From contig JAUCEF010000119.1 of assembly GCA_033558025.1 (NCBI GenBank), positions 1 to 58,059 on the forward strand: 58,059 nucleotides of DNA. The letters run 5' to 3'. Position numbers and translations under genes: made by a program. The stretch comes from Phytophthora sp. 'mugwort' (lineage: Eukaryota > Oomycota > Peronosporomycetes > Peronosporales > Peronosporaceae). The notes under the pieces were generated by a model. The model ran no database searches, had not been told where the DNA came from, and was given only the letters and a program-made list of their open reading frames with translations. Within the stretch, counting starts at the first letter, position 1. Each line of letters begins with the position of its first letter. This document shows, piece by piece, positions 11,304 to 19,986 of the stretch.

Positions 11304-11669
11304 AGTTTTATATTAATTATTTAATATTAATTTTTAAAATAACAAATATTTAAAAATTTAATATTATAACATTCTTATATTAATTTTTGTCTTATATTGT
11401 CTTATATTGTCTTATATTGTCTTATATTGTCTTATATTGTCTTAAAGGATTAAAATTTTTTAATTTTTAAAAATTCAATTAGTTATTAATAAAAATTTCT
11501 TTGTATCACGAAAAAAAAATATTATTTTTTGAAAAGGATCCCCCCCTAAATATGTTTTTGAATTTTTTGTTGAAAAGATAAATATCTTTTTAACTTAACT
11601 ATTTAAAGATATTTTATCTTTTTATCCTTTTTTTAATTTGTTTATCCTTTTTTTTTTTTAGATCTTTAT
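11304..11669. other. Spacer between trnY and rns
   Basis: About 365 bases without a gene. It contains the 10-bp tandem repeat, a C6 run near 11541-11546 that stands out in this AT-rich DNA, and an AT-rich inverted repeat around 11575-11625 (aaagataaatatctttttaac and aaagatattttatctttt). No ORF is supported. Confidence 0.65.
11391..11444. repeat. Five-copy 10-bp tandem repeat upstream of rns
   Basis: The unit cttatattgt occurs five times in a row at 11391-11440, followed by ctta. The copy number is also five in arm 2 (46641-46690). It lies about 90 bases upstream of the rns 5' end on the transcribed strand, so it could be a promoter-proximal or spacing element. Confidence 0.85.
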
Positions 11670-11753
11670 TGGAGAAAGTAGGATTTGAACCTACGTAGAA
11701 AATATTTCAACAAATTTACAGTCTGCCGCTTTTAACCACTCAGCCATTTCTCC
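11670..11753 (-). tRNA. trnY(gua): tRNA-Tyr (GUA)
   Basis: A class II tRNA with acceptor GGAGAAA/TTTCTCC, anticodon GTA in loop actgtaaat, a long variable arm, and T-arm gtagg-ttcaaat-cctac. Confidence 0.93.
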
Positions 11754-11770
11754 TAAAGATATTTTAAATA

Positions 11771-11842
11771 TGTGATTAATGGGATTTGAACCCATAATAT
11801 TTACTTGGAAGATAAAGGATTTACCAATTAATCTATAATCAC
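11771..11842 (-). tRNA. trnG(ucc): tRNA-Gly (UCC)
   Basis: The acceptor is GTGATTA/TAATCAC and the T-arm is atggg-ttcaaat-cccat. The anticodon loop cttccaa gives TCC. This is one of two Gly tRNAs flanking ORF176. Confidence 0.92.
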
Positions 11843-11903
11843 GTATATTTTTATTGTTTAAAAAATGTTTATTATTGTTTTAAAAAAGAAAAAGTGGAAT
11901 AAA

Positions 11904-12435
11904 TTAATCCACTATTTCATAAGTATCAGGATCTAATCGATCGATATCATCTATACGTTCACCTGTTTCAACATCTAAATAATGAAAATATCTATATAGA
12001 TTCAGAGGATTTCCAGATCTTGTAATTTTTCTTTTTGGTGGTTTTGGTAAAGAGTCACTATCTGAATCAAAATTTAAATCAGTTGAAAAATTACTAGGAA
12101 AATCGCTTGGGAAATTGTCGCTATCAAAAAAAAAAGCATCTAGAAATAAATAAAACAAAAAAAGATAAAAAAAAAAAAACGAAAATAGTTGGCATATTAT
12201 CGTCAATTCTTTTTAAAATACTTTTAGGTTTTTCTTCTTTTTTTAAAGCAGCTTCCTCAGCCTCAGTCTCTAAATCTATAAAATCTTCTAATAAAGTTAT
12301 TTCAAGAGGTAAAAGAATTAAAATAAATTTAAAAATATTTTGAAAAAATTTAGGATGTATTTTTAATATATCTTGTATAATTTTATATAGATTATAAGCA
12401 AAAAATATCCTTTTAATAATGTTAAAAAAAATCAT
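11904..12435 (-). CDS. ORF176, two-helix membrane protein of unknown function
   Basis: I do not recognise this protein. In arm 2 (45644-46174) the frame is open for 176 residues from ATG. In arm 1 it is shifted at A-rich sequence near 12165. It has a basic N-terminus, a first hydrophobic helix (about residues 33-49), a charged linker rich in Glu and Lys, a second helix (about 81-103), and an acidic C-terminal domain with DFPSDFPS-like and SDSDS stretches ending in DRLDPDTYEIVD. A TTG 30 bases upstream could extend it, but ATG is preferred. It lies between trnG(gcc) and trnG(ucc). Codon use is as AT-rich as its neighbours. Confidence 0.75.
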
Positions 12436-12534
12436 AATTTTTATAAAGAAGTAAATAAATGTCAATACTAATATTATTCCCTAATTAAAAAATGGAAATA
12501 CCAAATACTGCCTTTGGGTACATTTATTTGAATT

Positions 12535-12608
12535 AAGCAAAAAAAGGGATTTGAACCCTCAACATTAACCTTGGCAAGGTTATACTCTACCATTGAGCTA
12601 TTTTTGCT
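12535..12608 (-). tRNA. trnG(gcc): tRNA-Gly (GCC)
   Basis: The acceptor is AGCAAAA/TTTTGCT. The anticodon stem taacc/ggtta encloses loop ttgccaa, giving GCC. It lies just downstream of rpl5. Confidence 0.92.
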
Positions 12609-12620
12609 AATAAATTATTT

Positions 12621-13149
12621 TTATAATAAAAATAGTGAATTTAATAATAAAAATAATTCATAATGATTTTTTGCATTTGTATGAATAGAAACATCTATTG
12701 GAGGTATATCTTTGAATTTTAAAAATTCAGTTTTTAATTCAAAAAAATCTAAAATATTTCGAATTTGAAAATTTAAAATATTTTGATTTTTAAAATTAAA
12801 ATTTATTTTAGTTAAATTTTGAAAAAGAAAAATCAAAATTTTTTCTAAAAAATTAAAAATATTTTTTTTTCTTAAAGTTATTTTACAACCTATAATTGAA
12901 TTTTTTTTGATTTTTAAAAAAATATTATTTTTTTTTGATTTTGTTATTATAGGTTTTTGATTTGTTATTAATTTTAAAAGTAAAATTATATTAATTAATT
13001 TTTTTTTTTCAATATTAGCGTTTTTTAAAACCAATATTTAAACATATTTTACTTATTTTAGGTATTTCAAATATATTTTTAAAATTTAATTTTGTTAAAA
13101 GATCGTATATAGTAATATTTTGATAATGGATTTGTAAATTTTTTTTCAT
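12621..13149 (-). CDS. rpl5: Ribosomal protein L5 (uL5m)
   Basis: This large-subunit protein binds 5S rRNA and the central protuberance in bacteria. No 5S rRNA gene was noticed here. Family features include KICLNIGFKNANIEKKKL near the N-terminus, TNQKPIITKSKKN, and the C-terminal DIPPIDVSIHTNAKNH. The full gene begins at the ATG at 13149. In arm 1 an extra A near 13026 shifts the first 41 codons out of frame, and arm 2 has the correct frame there (44932 on). It is about 175 residues long and lies six bases after rpl14. Confidence 0.92.
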
Positions 13150-13155
13150 ATATTT

Positions 13156-13527
13156 TTATAAAATATTTGAAGCTAATGCTAATATTTTGAAATTTTTTTT
13201 CTTCCGAAATTCAGAAGTAATCGGACCAAATATACGTGTTCCTAGGGGTTTATTTTGATTATTTAAAATAATTATACAATTTTTATCAAATTTTATTATA
13301 TTACCTATTGTACTTTTTTTTTGATATGTTGTATGTATAATTAAAGCTTTAAATAAATCTCCTTTAATTATTTTAATTTTTTTTTTTTGATTTAAACGTA
13401 ATTTTTTAGCAGAAATTAAAATTGTATCCCCAATTTTTCCAATTTTTTTTTTATAAATTTTTATACATTGTCCTATTTTAATACCACTATTATCATTTAC
13501 TTTTAATTTAGTTTGAATTTGAATCAT
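13156..13527 (-). CDS. rpl14: Ribosomal protein L14 (uL14m)
   Basis: A 123-residue large-subunit protein that sits at the subunit interface. The family N-terminus MIQIQTKLKVNDNSGIK and the C-terminal LGTRIFGPITSEFR are clear. The length is normal. It forms a pair with rpl5 downstream of five tRNAs and rnl, separated from the main ribosomal-protein cluster. Arm 2 has one poly-A indel near 44698. Confidence 0.96.
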   Translation of the reverse strand: MIQIQTKLKVNDNSGIKIGQCIKIYKKKIGKIGDTILISAKKLRLNQKKKIKIIKGDLFKALIIHTTYQKKSTIGNIIKFDKNCIIILNNQNKPLGTRIFGPITSEFRKKKNFKILALASNIL

Positions 13528-13549
13528 AAATTATATATTAATTTTAAAA

Positions 13550-13621
13550 TGATGAGAGTAGGATTTGAACCTACATCTTCAGATTATGAGCCTGATAAGT
13601 TACCTATTACTCTATCTCATC
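13550..13621 (-). tRNA. trnfM(cau): Initiator tRNA-fMet (CAU), probable
   Basis: The acceptor is GATGAGA/TCTCATC and the anticodon loop is ctcataa. The anticodon arm and following bases (caggctcataatctgaagatg) resemble bacterial initiator tRNA more than the other two CAU tRNAs do. The assignment among the three CAU tRNAs is by resemblance only. Confidence 0.75.
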
Positions 13622-13639
13622 TTATATTTTCTTCCTTTT

Positions 13640-13714
13640 TCGGAAGAAAAGGATTTGAACCTTTGATCTTCTGTTCCCAAAACAGACGCATTAGCCAGAC
13701 TATGCTACCTTCCG
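13640..13714 (-). tRNA. trnP(ugg): tRNA-Pro (UGG)
   Basis: The acceptor is CGGAAGG/TCTTCCG. The anticodon stem tctgt/acaga encloses loop tttggga, giving TGG. The T-arm is aaagg-ttcaaat-ccttt. Confidence 0.92.
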
Positions 13715-13726
13715 TTTAAAGATAAT

Positions 13727-13798
13727 TAATGATGGTAGGATTTGAACCTACAACATTAGGATTATGATTCCCACGCTCTACCATTAAACTACATCATC
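13727..13798 (-). tRNA. trnM(cau): tRNA-Met (CAU), probable elongator
   Basis: The acceptor is GATGATG/CATCATT with a G-T first pair. The anticodon stem tggga/tccta encloses loop atcataa. It is taken as the elongator because the other two CAU tRNAs look more like initiator and Ile types. Confidence 0.72.
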
Positions 13799-13822
13799 TT
13801 ATTAATACTTTATTAATAAAAT

Positions 13823-13911
13823 AAGTCGAAGTGGGATTTGAACCCACGAGTTAATAAATTAACTGATAGTTTAGCAAACTACTGCCTTAAACCTGACTTG
13901 GCTATTCGACC
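13823..13911 (-). tRNA. trnS(gcu): tRNA-Ser (GCU)
   Basis: A class II tRNA with acceptor GGTCGAA/TTCGACT, anticodon GCT in tagtttgctaaacta, a long variable arm, and T-arm gtggg-ttcaaat-cccac. Confidence 0.92.
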
Positions 13912-13923
13912 TAAAATATAAAA

Positions 13924-13995
13924 CTTCTTTGATAGGATTTGAACCTACAACCTAATGGTTAACAGCCATTTGCTCTACCGTTGAGCTACAAAGAA
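13924..13995 (-). tRNA. trnN(guu): tRNA-Asn (GUU)
   Basis: The acceptor is TTCTTTG/CAAAGAA and the anticodon loop ctgttaa gives GTT. It lies immediately downstream of rnl. Confidence 0.93.
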
Positions 13996-14032
13996 ATAAT
14001 TATATTTTAATTTTTAAAACTTTTAGTATTTT

Positions 14033-14305
14033 TAAGCTAAATATTTTACAATACTTATACTTAAAACCTATTAATGTAATCATCTTTTACAGTTTTTATA
14101 TGAAAAATTTTTAAGAATGGTTTCTTACTTAGATGCTTTCAGTAATTATCCAAAATAAATTTAGCTACTCGGCTATGCCTCTCAACAACCGATACACCAG
14201 AGATTTACCCTTCTCGGTCCTCTCGTACTAGAGTTAGATTCTTGCATTTTTCAAAATATCTATAGAAGATAGGAACCAAACTGTCTCACGACGTTCTAAA
14301 CCCAA

Positions 14306-14345
<40 letters not shown>

Positions 14346-14423
14346 AACCTTCTTCAGCTCCAGGATGTGATGAGTCGACATCGAGGTGCCAAACGACTCC
14401 GTCGATAGGAGCTCTTAGGAGTC

Positions 14424-14466
<43 letters not shown>

Positions 14467-14904
14467 AATCTTTCCACAAAGAATTATCGGATCACTATGA
14501 CCGACTTTCGTCCCTGTTTGATATGTCTATCTTACAGTCAAGCAAGCTTTTACCATTATGCTCTACAATTGATAATATTATCCAATTTGAGCTTACCTTT
14601 GTACACCTCCGTTACTCTTTAGGAGGTGACCGCCCCAGTCAAACTACCAACCATACAATGTCTATTTAAAAAATATTAGTTATTTATTTTAATAAGAGTG
14701 GTATTTCAAGAATATCTATACAATTTACTAGCGTAAAGGTTTAAAAGATTACCACTTATACTACACATATTAGATAAAATAACAATATAAAGATATGTAG
14801 TAAAGGTTCACGGGGTCTTTCCGTCTAACTATAGAAAATCCGCATCTTCACGGATAATTCAAATTCACTGAGTCTATATTGGAGACAGCGGGGATGTCGT
14901 TACA

Positions 14905-14961
<57 letters not shown>

Positions 14962-15019
14962 GAGTTACGGCCGCCGTTTACTGGGACTTCCATTTAATGC
15001 GCAAACATTTCCTTTTAAT

Positions 15020-15057
<38 letters not shown>

Positions 15058-16650
15058 GTTACCATTTAGCAGAGTCCTAAGTTTTTATTAAACAGTCGCA
15101 ACCCCCTATTTTGTGACACCTAATTATTAAAAATAATTAGGTACTTTTTATCCCGAAGTTACAAAGTCATTTTGCCGAGTTCCTTCAATATAGTTCTCTC
15201 ATTCACCTTAGTCTACTCGACCTATCCACCTGTGTCGGTTTAGGGTACGGTTTTTAATTAAAAAAGCTATTTCCTGAAAAATTAAAAATTTTTGTCACTT
15301 TTTTAAAAAAATTTAATTTAAAAATTATCCCATCAAAATCTGCTTTCGTCAAATCTTTCTTAGGGGCCGTTTCACTCTATGTAATACATCTTAACATAGA
15401 AACCCTTGGATTTACGGTGATAACGATTTATATTCGTTATTTTTTGTTACTAATGCCAGCATTTTCTTTTCTGATATCTTCAACATATTTCACAATATAT
15501 CTTTATTAACATACAGAATGTTCCGCTACCGTTTTATTAAAAATAAAACTTGCCGCTTCGGTAAATTTCTTAAGTCTCGATACATTTTAGGCGCAAAAAA
15601 ACTAGACCAATGAGCTATTACGCTTTCTTTAAAGGATGGCTGCTTCCAAGCCTACCTATGGGTTGTAATCATTTTTTCACTTCCTTTTTCACTTAGAATA
15701 TTATTTAGAGACCTTAGCGATCAATCTGGGCTGTTTCCCTTTTGACAAAAGACCTTAGCGCCTAATGTCTGTCTATTTAAATTACTTTTTTTTGTATTCG
15801 GAGTTTCCAAGAATTCAGTAAGTTTTTACACCCCCTAGCTCAATGAGTGCTCTACCCCAAAAAAAGATTTTAAATGCTCTACTTCAATAGATTTCGCGGA
15901 AAACCAGCTATCTCTGAGTTTGATTAGCCTTTCACTCCTAACCACAAATCATCTCCATATTTTGCCACATATGTGAGTTCGATCCTTCAAATAGTTTTAC
16001 CTATTTTTCAATCTGTTCATGGTTAGATCACTCAGTTTCGGGTCTTATTTATATAACTAAAAAGCTTTTTAAAACTTGATTTATCTACGCCTACTTTATT
16101 AAATTAAGCTTGCTATAAAAATAAACTTGCTGGCCCATTATGCAAAAGGTACACTGTTACTTTTTAAAAAAGTTTCAATTGATTGTTAACATTAAGTTTC
16201 AGAATTATTTCAAACTCAAAAGTTCTTTTTCACCTTTCCTTTACAGTACTTGTCCACTATCGATCATTAATTTTTAAAAGGTTTTGAGGGTGGTTCCCCA
16301 ATATTCAAAAAGGCTTACACATAACCCTTTTTACTATTATAAAAACAATTATTATTCTACAGGACTTTCACCTTTTTAAGTAAATTTTTCAAAATTTTTC
16401 AAATATTTTTTTATTTTTATAAACCTAATTTCCATTTTCACTCGTCATTACTAACGGAATCTCGTTTGATTTTTTTAACAGTTACTTAGATATTTCAATT
16501 CACTGTTTTTAAAATTTTCACAAAAAAAAAGTTTTCTTTAGGAAATTTTTATTTCAAAATAAAATATTATTTAATAAAACTTTTCGCATTTTTTACGTCC
16601 TAAAAATCAAATTAATGCCAAGGCATCCACTTAATGCTTTTATTATTATT
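14033..16650 (-). rRNA. rnl: Large subunit (23S-like) ribosomal RNA
   Basis: On the minus strand the 5' region reads taagtggatgccttggca. Peptidyl-transferase segments such as cggggataacaggctgatga and the sarcin-ricin loop agtacgagaggaccgagaag are present. The length is about 2.6 kb with no intron. Ends are estimated from homology. The upstream end is bounded by a small hairpin at 16658-16675. Confidence 0.97.
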
Positions 16651-16657
16651 TATACTT

Positions 16658-16675
16658 AAACCATATAAATGGTTT
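16658..16675. promoter_or_regulatory. 7-bp hairpin between the rps4 C-terminal ORF and rnl
   Basis: AAACCAT-ataa-ATGGTTT is a perfect stem of 7 pairs, lying between the stop of the upstream ORF and the rnl 5' end. It is a plausible RNA-processing site separating the mRNA from rRNA. The role is inference. Confidence 0.5.
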
Positions 16676-16681
16676 AAATTT

Positions 16682-17430
16682 TTATTTTTTTTTCAAATAT
16701 TCATTAATTAATTTTAAATTTAAATGAAAAGGATATAAAATTGTTTTATAAGAAGGTTCTTTAAAAAACATACCTGTTTTTATTTTTTTATTTCTATGTA
16801 AATAAGAAGTTATTAAAGGTTTTGATGGTTTTTTTTCACCTAAAATATAATAAATATTATTTTTATAAGAATATTTGTTATTTTTTTGATAAGGATATTT
16901 ATTATAACGTTTATAAGAAGAAGAATATTTATTCTTTTCTTGATTAAAATGCTGTTTATAAAATTTTTTATCTCCTTTCAAACTATTATTTTTTTGAAAA
17001 TTTCTAGTTCTTTGAAAACCTTCATTTTTTTGAAAATTTCTATTTTTTTGAAAACCTTCATTTTTTGAAAATTTCTATTTTTTTGAAAATTTCTATTTTT
17101 TTGAAACCTTCATTTTTTTGAAAATTTCTATTTTTTTGAAAACCTTCATTTTTTTGAAAATTTCTATTTTTTTGAAAACCTTCATTTTTTTGAAAATTTC
17201 TAGTTCTTTGAAAACCTTCATTTTTTGAAAATTTCTAGTTCTTTGAAAATCTTCGTTTTTTTGAAAATTTCTAGTTCTTTGAAAATCTTCGTTTTTTTGA
17301 GAATTTTATTTTTTTGAAAATTTCTATTTTTTTGAAAACCTTCGTTTTTTTGAGAATTTCTATTTTTTTGAAAACCCTCGTTTTTTTGAGAATTTTTATT
17401 TCTTTGAAAATTTTTATTATCCTTTTGCAT
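16682..17430 (-). CDS. rps4: Rps4 C-terminal part behind a 12-residue repeat tract
   Basis: This ORF starts with ATG two bases after the rps4 stop (MQKDNKNFQRN). It runs through about 440 bases of repeats whose consensus unit is about FQKNEGFQKNRN, then ends in a unique tail. The last 40 residues match the C-terminus of S4: SYLHRNKKIKTGMFFKEPS and ILYPFHLNLKLINEYLKKK correspond to the bacterial tail pattern around PYPVQMEPNLVVEFYSR. The frame is broken several times in the A/T-rich repeats in both arms, at different places, so the intended protein is about 249 residues. It may be a separate half of split rps4. Alternatively, one more A in the AAA run before the rps4 stop would fuse the two parts into one protein. 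Confidence 0.72.
16985..17420 (-). repeat. 36-bp (18-bp half-unit) tandem coding repeat
   Basis: Units of about 36 bases, made of two similar 18-base halves (gaaaatttcta or gaaaaccttca followed by tttttttt), are repeated roughly a dozen times. They encode alternating FQKNEG/D and FQKNRN or FQRTRN peptides. Total length is the same in both arms (749 bases for the whole ORF), although local indels differ. Confidence 0.85.
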
Positions 17431-17432
17431 AT

Positions 17433-17894
17433 TTATTTAATAATATGAATAATATCACCTTTATGTAATATAAAATTAGATTTACTTATAATTTTATTAT
17501 TAACCTTAATTTTTTTATGATTAATTAATTGTTTTGCTTGAAAAATAGTTTTAACTAATTTTAATCTTACAAGATTTATATCTAAGCGACTTTCTAATAA
17601 AATTACAAATTTTTTAAAGATATTTATTTTATTATCTTTTTTTAATAATTTTTGAAATAAATTTTTTAATTGATATTCATGAATACATCCATAAAAATTC
17701 CGAAATTGTTGTTTTTCAAATAATCTTTTTTGAAAAAATTTTTTACGTTTTTCAGGTTTTATTTCTTTTCGATATCTTAATTTTTTTTTAAATAAATTCC
17801 ATTTTTTTGATTTTAATTTTAATAAGTTTAAATTTTTATGTATGTTCCTATTATTTTGAAAACATATTTTATTTCTCGGTCTTAATTTATTCAT
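17433..17894 (-). CDS. rps4: Ribosomal protein S4 (uS4m), N-terminal and S4 domains
   Basis: This small-subunit assembly protein binds 16S-like rRNA. The 153-residue frame has a basic N-terminal domain (KLRYRKEIKPEK, FRNFYGCIHEYQLKNLF) and an S4 RNA-binding domain at about residues 97-150 (LESRLDINLVRLKLVKT, then ARQL-like AKQLINHKKIKVNNK, ending KGDIIHIIK). It stops exactly where bacterial S4 would continue with its C-terminal tail. That tail is found in the next ORF, two bases downstream. The stop context is the same in both arms. Confidence 0.93.
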   Translation of the reverse strand: MNKLRPRNKICFQNNRNIHKNLNLLKLKSKKWNLFKKKLRYRKEIKPEKRKKFFQKRLFEKQQFRNFYGCIHEYQLKNLFQKLLKKDNKINIFKKFVILLESRLDINLVRLKLVKTIFQAKQLINHKKIKVNNKIISKSNFILHKGDIIHIIK

Positions 17895-17902
17895 CTTATT
17901 TA

Positions 17903-18496
17903 TTAAAATATTTTACGTAATAAATACATTAAAGTATATATTGATTGAATATTTTTAGAATTCATTACTACAGGATAATTAATATTTTGTATAGTTTGAC
18001 TTGTATTTACTAATGAAATAGTAGGAATTTTTAAAACAGAAAGTTCTTGATTTAAAAAAGTATCTTTTACAGAACTTTTTATAACTAAAATTAATTTAAT
18101 TTCATTTTCTTTTAATAAATAATTAATTATCTTATTAAATGTTGTATTCATAATTTTATTAGTAATTAAACCATTTACCCATTCTTTTGTAAAAAAAATG
18201 ATATTTGGATTTTTTTTTATAAAAGATGTAGTTAATAAAAATTTAATTTCATTATCATTCCCTATTATTAAAATTTTTTCATTTTTTTTTAATATAATTT
18301 TAGTTAAATTAAATATACGTTTTAAAAAAAATGAAACATTTTTTAAATTAATTATAGTATAATCATGTCTACTTCCAAATATAAAAGATAATAATTCTTT
18401 ATTTGTATCTATTAAAGATTCTCCATACATATTTTTTGATTTAAATAATAAATTTAATAAAATATTATTATGTTTTTTTTTTTTTTTTTGTATCAT
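17903..18496 (-). CDS. rps2: Ribosomal protein S2 (uS2m)
   Basis: A 197-residue small-subunit protein. Family features are FGSRHDYTIINLKNV early on, KEWVNGLITN in the middle, and KIPTISLVNTSQTIQNINYP near the end, equivalent to bacterial IPxxxxVDTNxDPxxxDxxIP. It is somewhat shorter than bacterial S2, as is normal for mitochondrial versions. It lies between rpl6 and rps4. Arm 2 is shifted in the N-terminal poly-A run. Confidence 0.95.
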   Translation of the reverse strand: MIQKKKKKHNNILLNLLFKSKNMYGESLIDTNKELLSFIFGSRHDYTIINLKNVSFFLKRIFNLTKIILKKNEKILIIGNDNEIKFLLTTSFIKKNPNIIFFTKEWVNGLITNKIMNTTFNKIINYLLKENEIKLILVIKSSVKDTFLNQELSVLKIPTISLVNTSQTIQNINYPVVMNSKNIQSIYTLMYLLRKIF

Positions 18497-18502
18497 ATTT
18501 AA

Positions 18503-19108
18503 TTATTTTTTACTTTTTTTTCCCTCTTTTTGTAAAATTTTTTCATTTTTTAATAATAAACCTTTTCCTTTATATGGTTCAGGTTTTTTATGATTTTTAA
18601 TATAATGTACAAATTGATGTAAAAAAATATAATCGATACTACTAAAAATTAAAGTATTTGTTTGATTAATAATTTCAATATTTAATGGAATTGGAATTCT
18701 AATATTATGACTAAAACCTAATTTTAAAATTAAAGTATTATTTTCAATAAAAGCTTTAAAACCTATACCTTTTAATATTAAATTAATTTTAAAACCTTGT
18801 AAAACACCTTTTATTTTTATTTTTATTAATTTATTGTATAAATTTAAAATACTTTTTTTTTTTTTATTTTTATTAACAATAATTAATAATTTATTTTTTT
18901 TTATAAAAAAATATAAATCATTAATTATTGTTAAAGATAATAAACCTAAAGATGTTTCAAAAAAAATTATTTTATTATTACTATAAATTTTTAAATCTGT
19001 TGGAAAAATAAAAGTTTTATCAATAAAAAATAAATTAATATTTCCTAAAGAACTTTTAAAAAAATTTTTATTTTTTAATTTAACATTTTTTTTTATTATT
19101 TTTATCAT
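18503..19108 (-). CDS. rpl6: Ribosomal protein L6 (uL6m)
   Basis: A 201-residue large-subunit protein near the factor-binding region. The second domain shows GIGFKAFIENNTLILKLGFS, and the C-terminal signature KKPEPYKGKGLL is unmistakable. The gene is spaced six or seven bases from rps8 and rps2. Arm 2 has a one-base loss just after the start. Confidence 0.96.
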   Translation of the reverse strand: MIKIIKKNVKLKNKNFFKSSLGNINLFFIDKTFIFPTDLKIYSNNKIIFFETSLGLLSLTIINDLYFFIKKNKLLIIVNKNKKKKSILNLYNKLIKIKIKGVLQGFKINLILKGIGFKAFIENNTLILKLGFSHNIRIPIPLNIEIINQTNTLIFSSIDYIFLHQFVHYIKNHKKPEPYKGKGLLLKNEKILQKEGKKSKK

Positions 19109-19114
19109 AATTTT

Positions 19115-19495
19115 TTAAATAATTTTACAAATCAATTCACCACCAACATTTAATTTTTTAGCTTGTAAATCTGTTAAAATACCAATAGATGTTGAAAGAA
19201 TATAAAATCCTGTTTTTTTTTTATATAAATCCTTATTAGCAATATATAAACGTTTTCCCGGTTTTGATAAACGTTTTATTTCAGTAATAACTGCTTTATT
19301 TTTTCTATATTTTAAATAAATCTCTAATTGATTTTTGGAATTTATCTTATAACTTTTTATAAAACCTTCTTTAATTAAGATATTTAAAATATTTATACTT
19401 TGTTTTGATTTTTGTTGTACTATTTTTGATTTTTTTACTAAATAACCATTTTTTATTTTTGAAAATAAATTGGAAAGAGTATCTGTTATAATCAT
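19115..19495 (-). CDS. rps8: Ribosomal protein S8 (uS8m)
   Basis: A 126-residue small-subunit primary binding protein. It begins DTLSNLFSKIKNGYL and ends with STSIGILTDLQAKKLNVGGE, both matching S8. The frame is identical in both arms. It lies seven bases after rps14. Confidence 0.97.
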   Translation of the reverse strand: MIITDTLSNLFSKIKNGYLVKKSKIVQQKSKQSINILNILIKEGFIKSYKINSKNQLEIYLKYRKNKAVITEIKRLSKPGKRLYIANKDLYKKKTGFYILSTSIGILTDLQAKKLNVGGELICKII

Positions 19496-19502
19496 AATTA
19501 AA

Positions 19503-19802
19503 TTACCAACTATATTTAGAAATACCGGGTAAAAACCCTTTTGATGCTAATTTACGTAATTGGATTCTGGATATTTTAAATAAACGATAAATACTTTTAG
19601 AACGTCCAGTTAAAACACACACATTTTTAATTCTAGTAATTGATGAATTTTGATGGAAAAAAAACCACTTTTGTTGTAATTTCCATCTTAAATTTTTTTC
19701 AATATTTAAATTTTTTGAAAGAATTTTTAAAGTTAATCTATTTTTTTCAAAATTTTTAAATAAATTACGTTGTTTAATATTTTTTTTAATTTTTTTTTGC
19801 AT
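19503..19802 (-). CDS. rps14: Ribosomal protein S14 (uS14m)
   Basis: A 99-residue small-subunit protein starting at MQKKIKKNIKQRNLF. The open frame extends upstream through trnA and trnK, but those codons are tRNA sequence and the ATG at 19802 is the credible start. The C-terminus LTGRSKSIYRLFKISRIQLR and LASKGFLPGISKYSW match S14. There is no zinc-binding Cys set, as in the organellar long form. Confidence 0.96.
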   Translation of the reverse strand: MQKKIKKNIKQRNLFKNFEKNRLTLKILSKNLNIEKNLRWKLQQKWFFFHQNSSITRIKNVCVLTGRSKSIYRLFKISRIQLRKLASKGFLPGISKYSW

Positions 19803-19828
19803 AAAATTATATTTAAGAAAGATAAATA

Positions 19829-19901
19829 TGGAGATAATCGGATTCGAACCGATAACATTATATTTGCAAAACATACTTTCTACCAGTTGAAATATATCCC
19901 C
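19829..19901 (-). tRNA. trnA(ugc): tRNA-Ala (UGC)
   Basis: The acceptor is GGGGATA/TATCTCC. The anticodon stem tatgt/atata encloses loop tttgcaa, giving TGC. It has no G3-T70 pair, the usual Ala identity element: a G-T pair is seen at the third position of the acceptor as written, so this should be checked by alignment. Confidence 0.82.
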
Positions 19902-19903
19902 AA

Positions 19904-19976
19904 TAAGTGTATTGGGATTTGAACCCAAGACCATCAGATTAAAAGTCCGGTGCTCTACCAGCTGAGCTATACACTT
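19904..19976 (-). tRNA. trnK(uuu): tRNA-Lys (UUU)
   Basis: The acceptor is AAGTGTA/TACACTT, the anticodon loop cttttaa gives TTT, and the T-arm is ttggg-ttcaaat-cccaa. It lies two bases from trnA. Confidence 0.94.
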
Positions 19977-19986
19977 ATTTAAAAAA

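Noticed and set aside
13513..13719. Plus-strand ORF of 68 codons
   Set aside because: It lies over trnfM and trnP in antisense and has a mirror copy for the same reason.
16886..17068. Plus-strand ORF with FLKIS repeats
   Set aside because: The antisense reading of the rps4 repeat tract.
16985..17420. CRISPR array
   Set aside because: Units are contiguous coding repeats without unique spacers, in mitochondrial DNA.
19503..19934. A longer rps14 starting upstream
   Set aside because: The added codons are the trnA and trnK sequences. The ATG at 19802 gives the standard S14 start.
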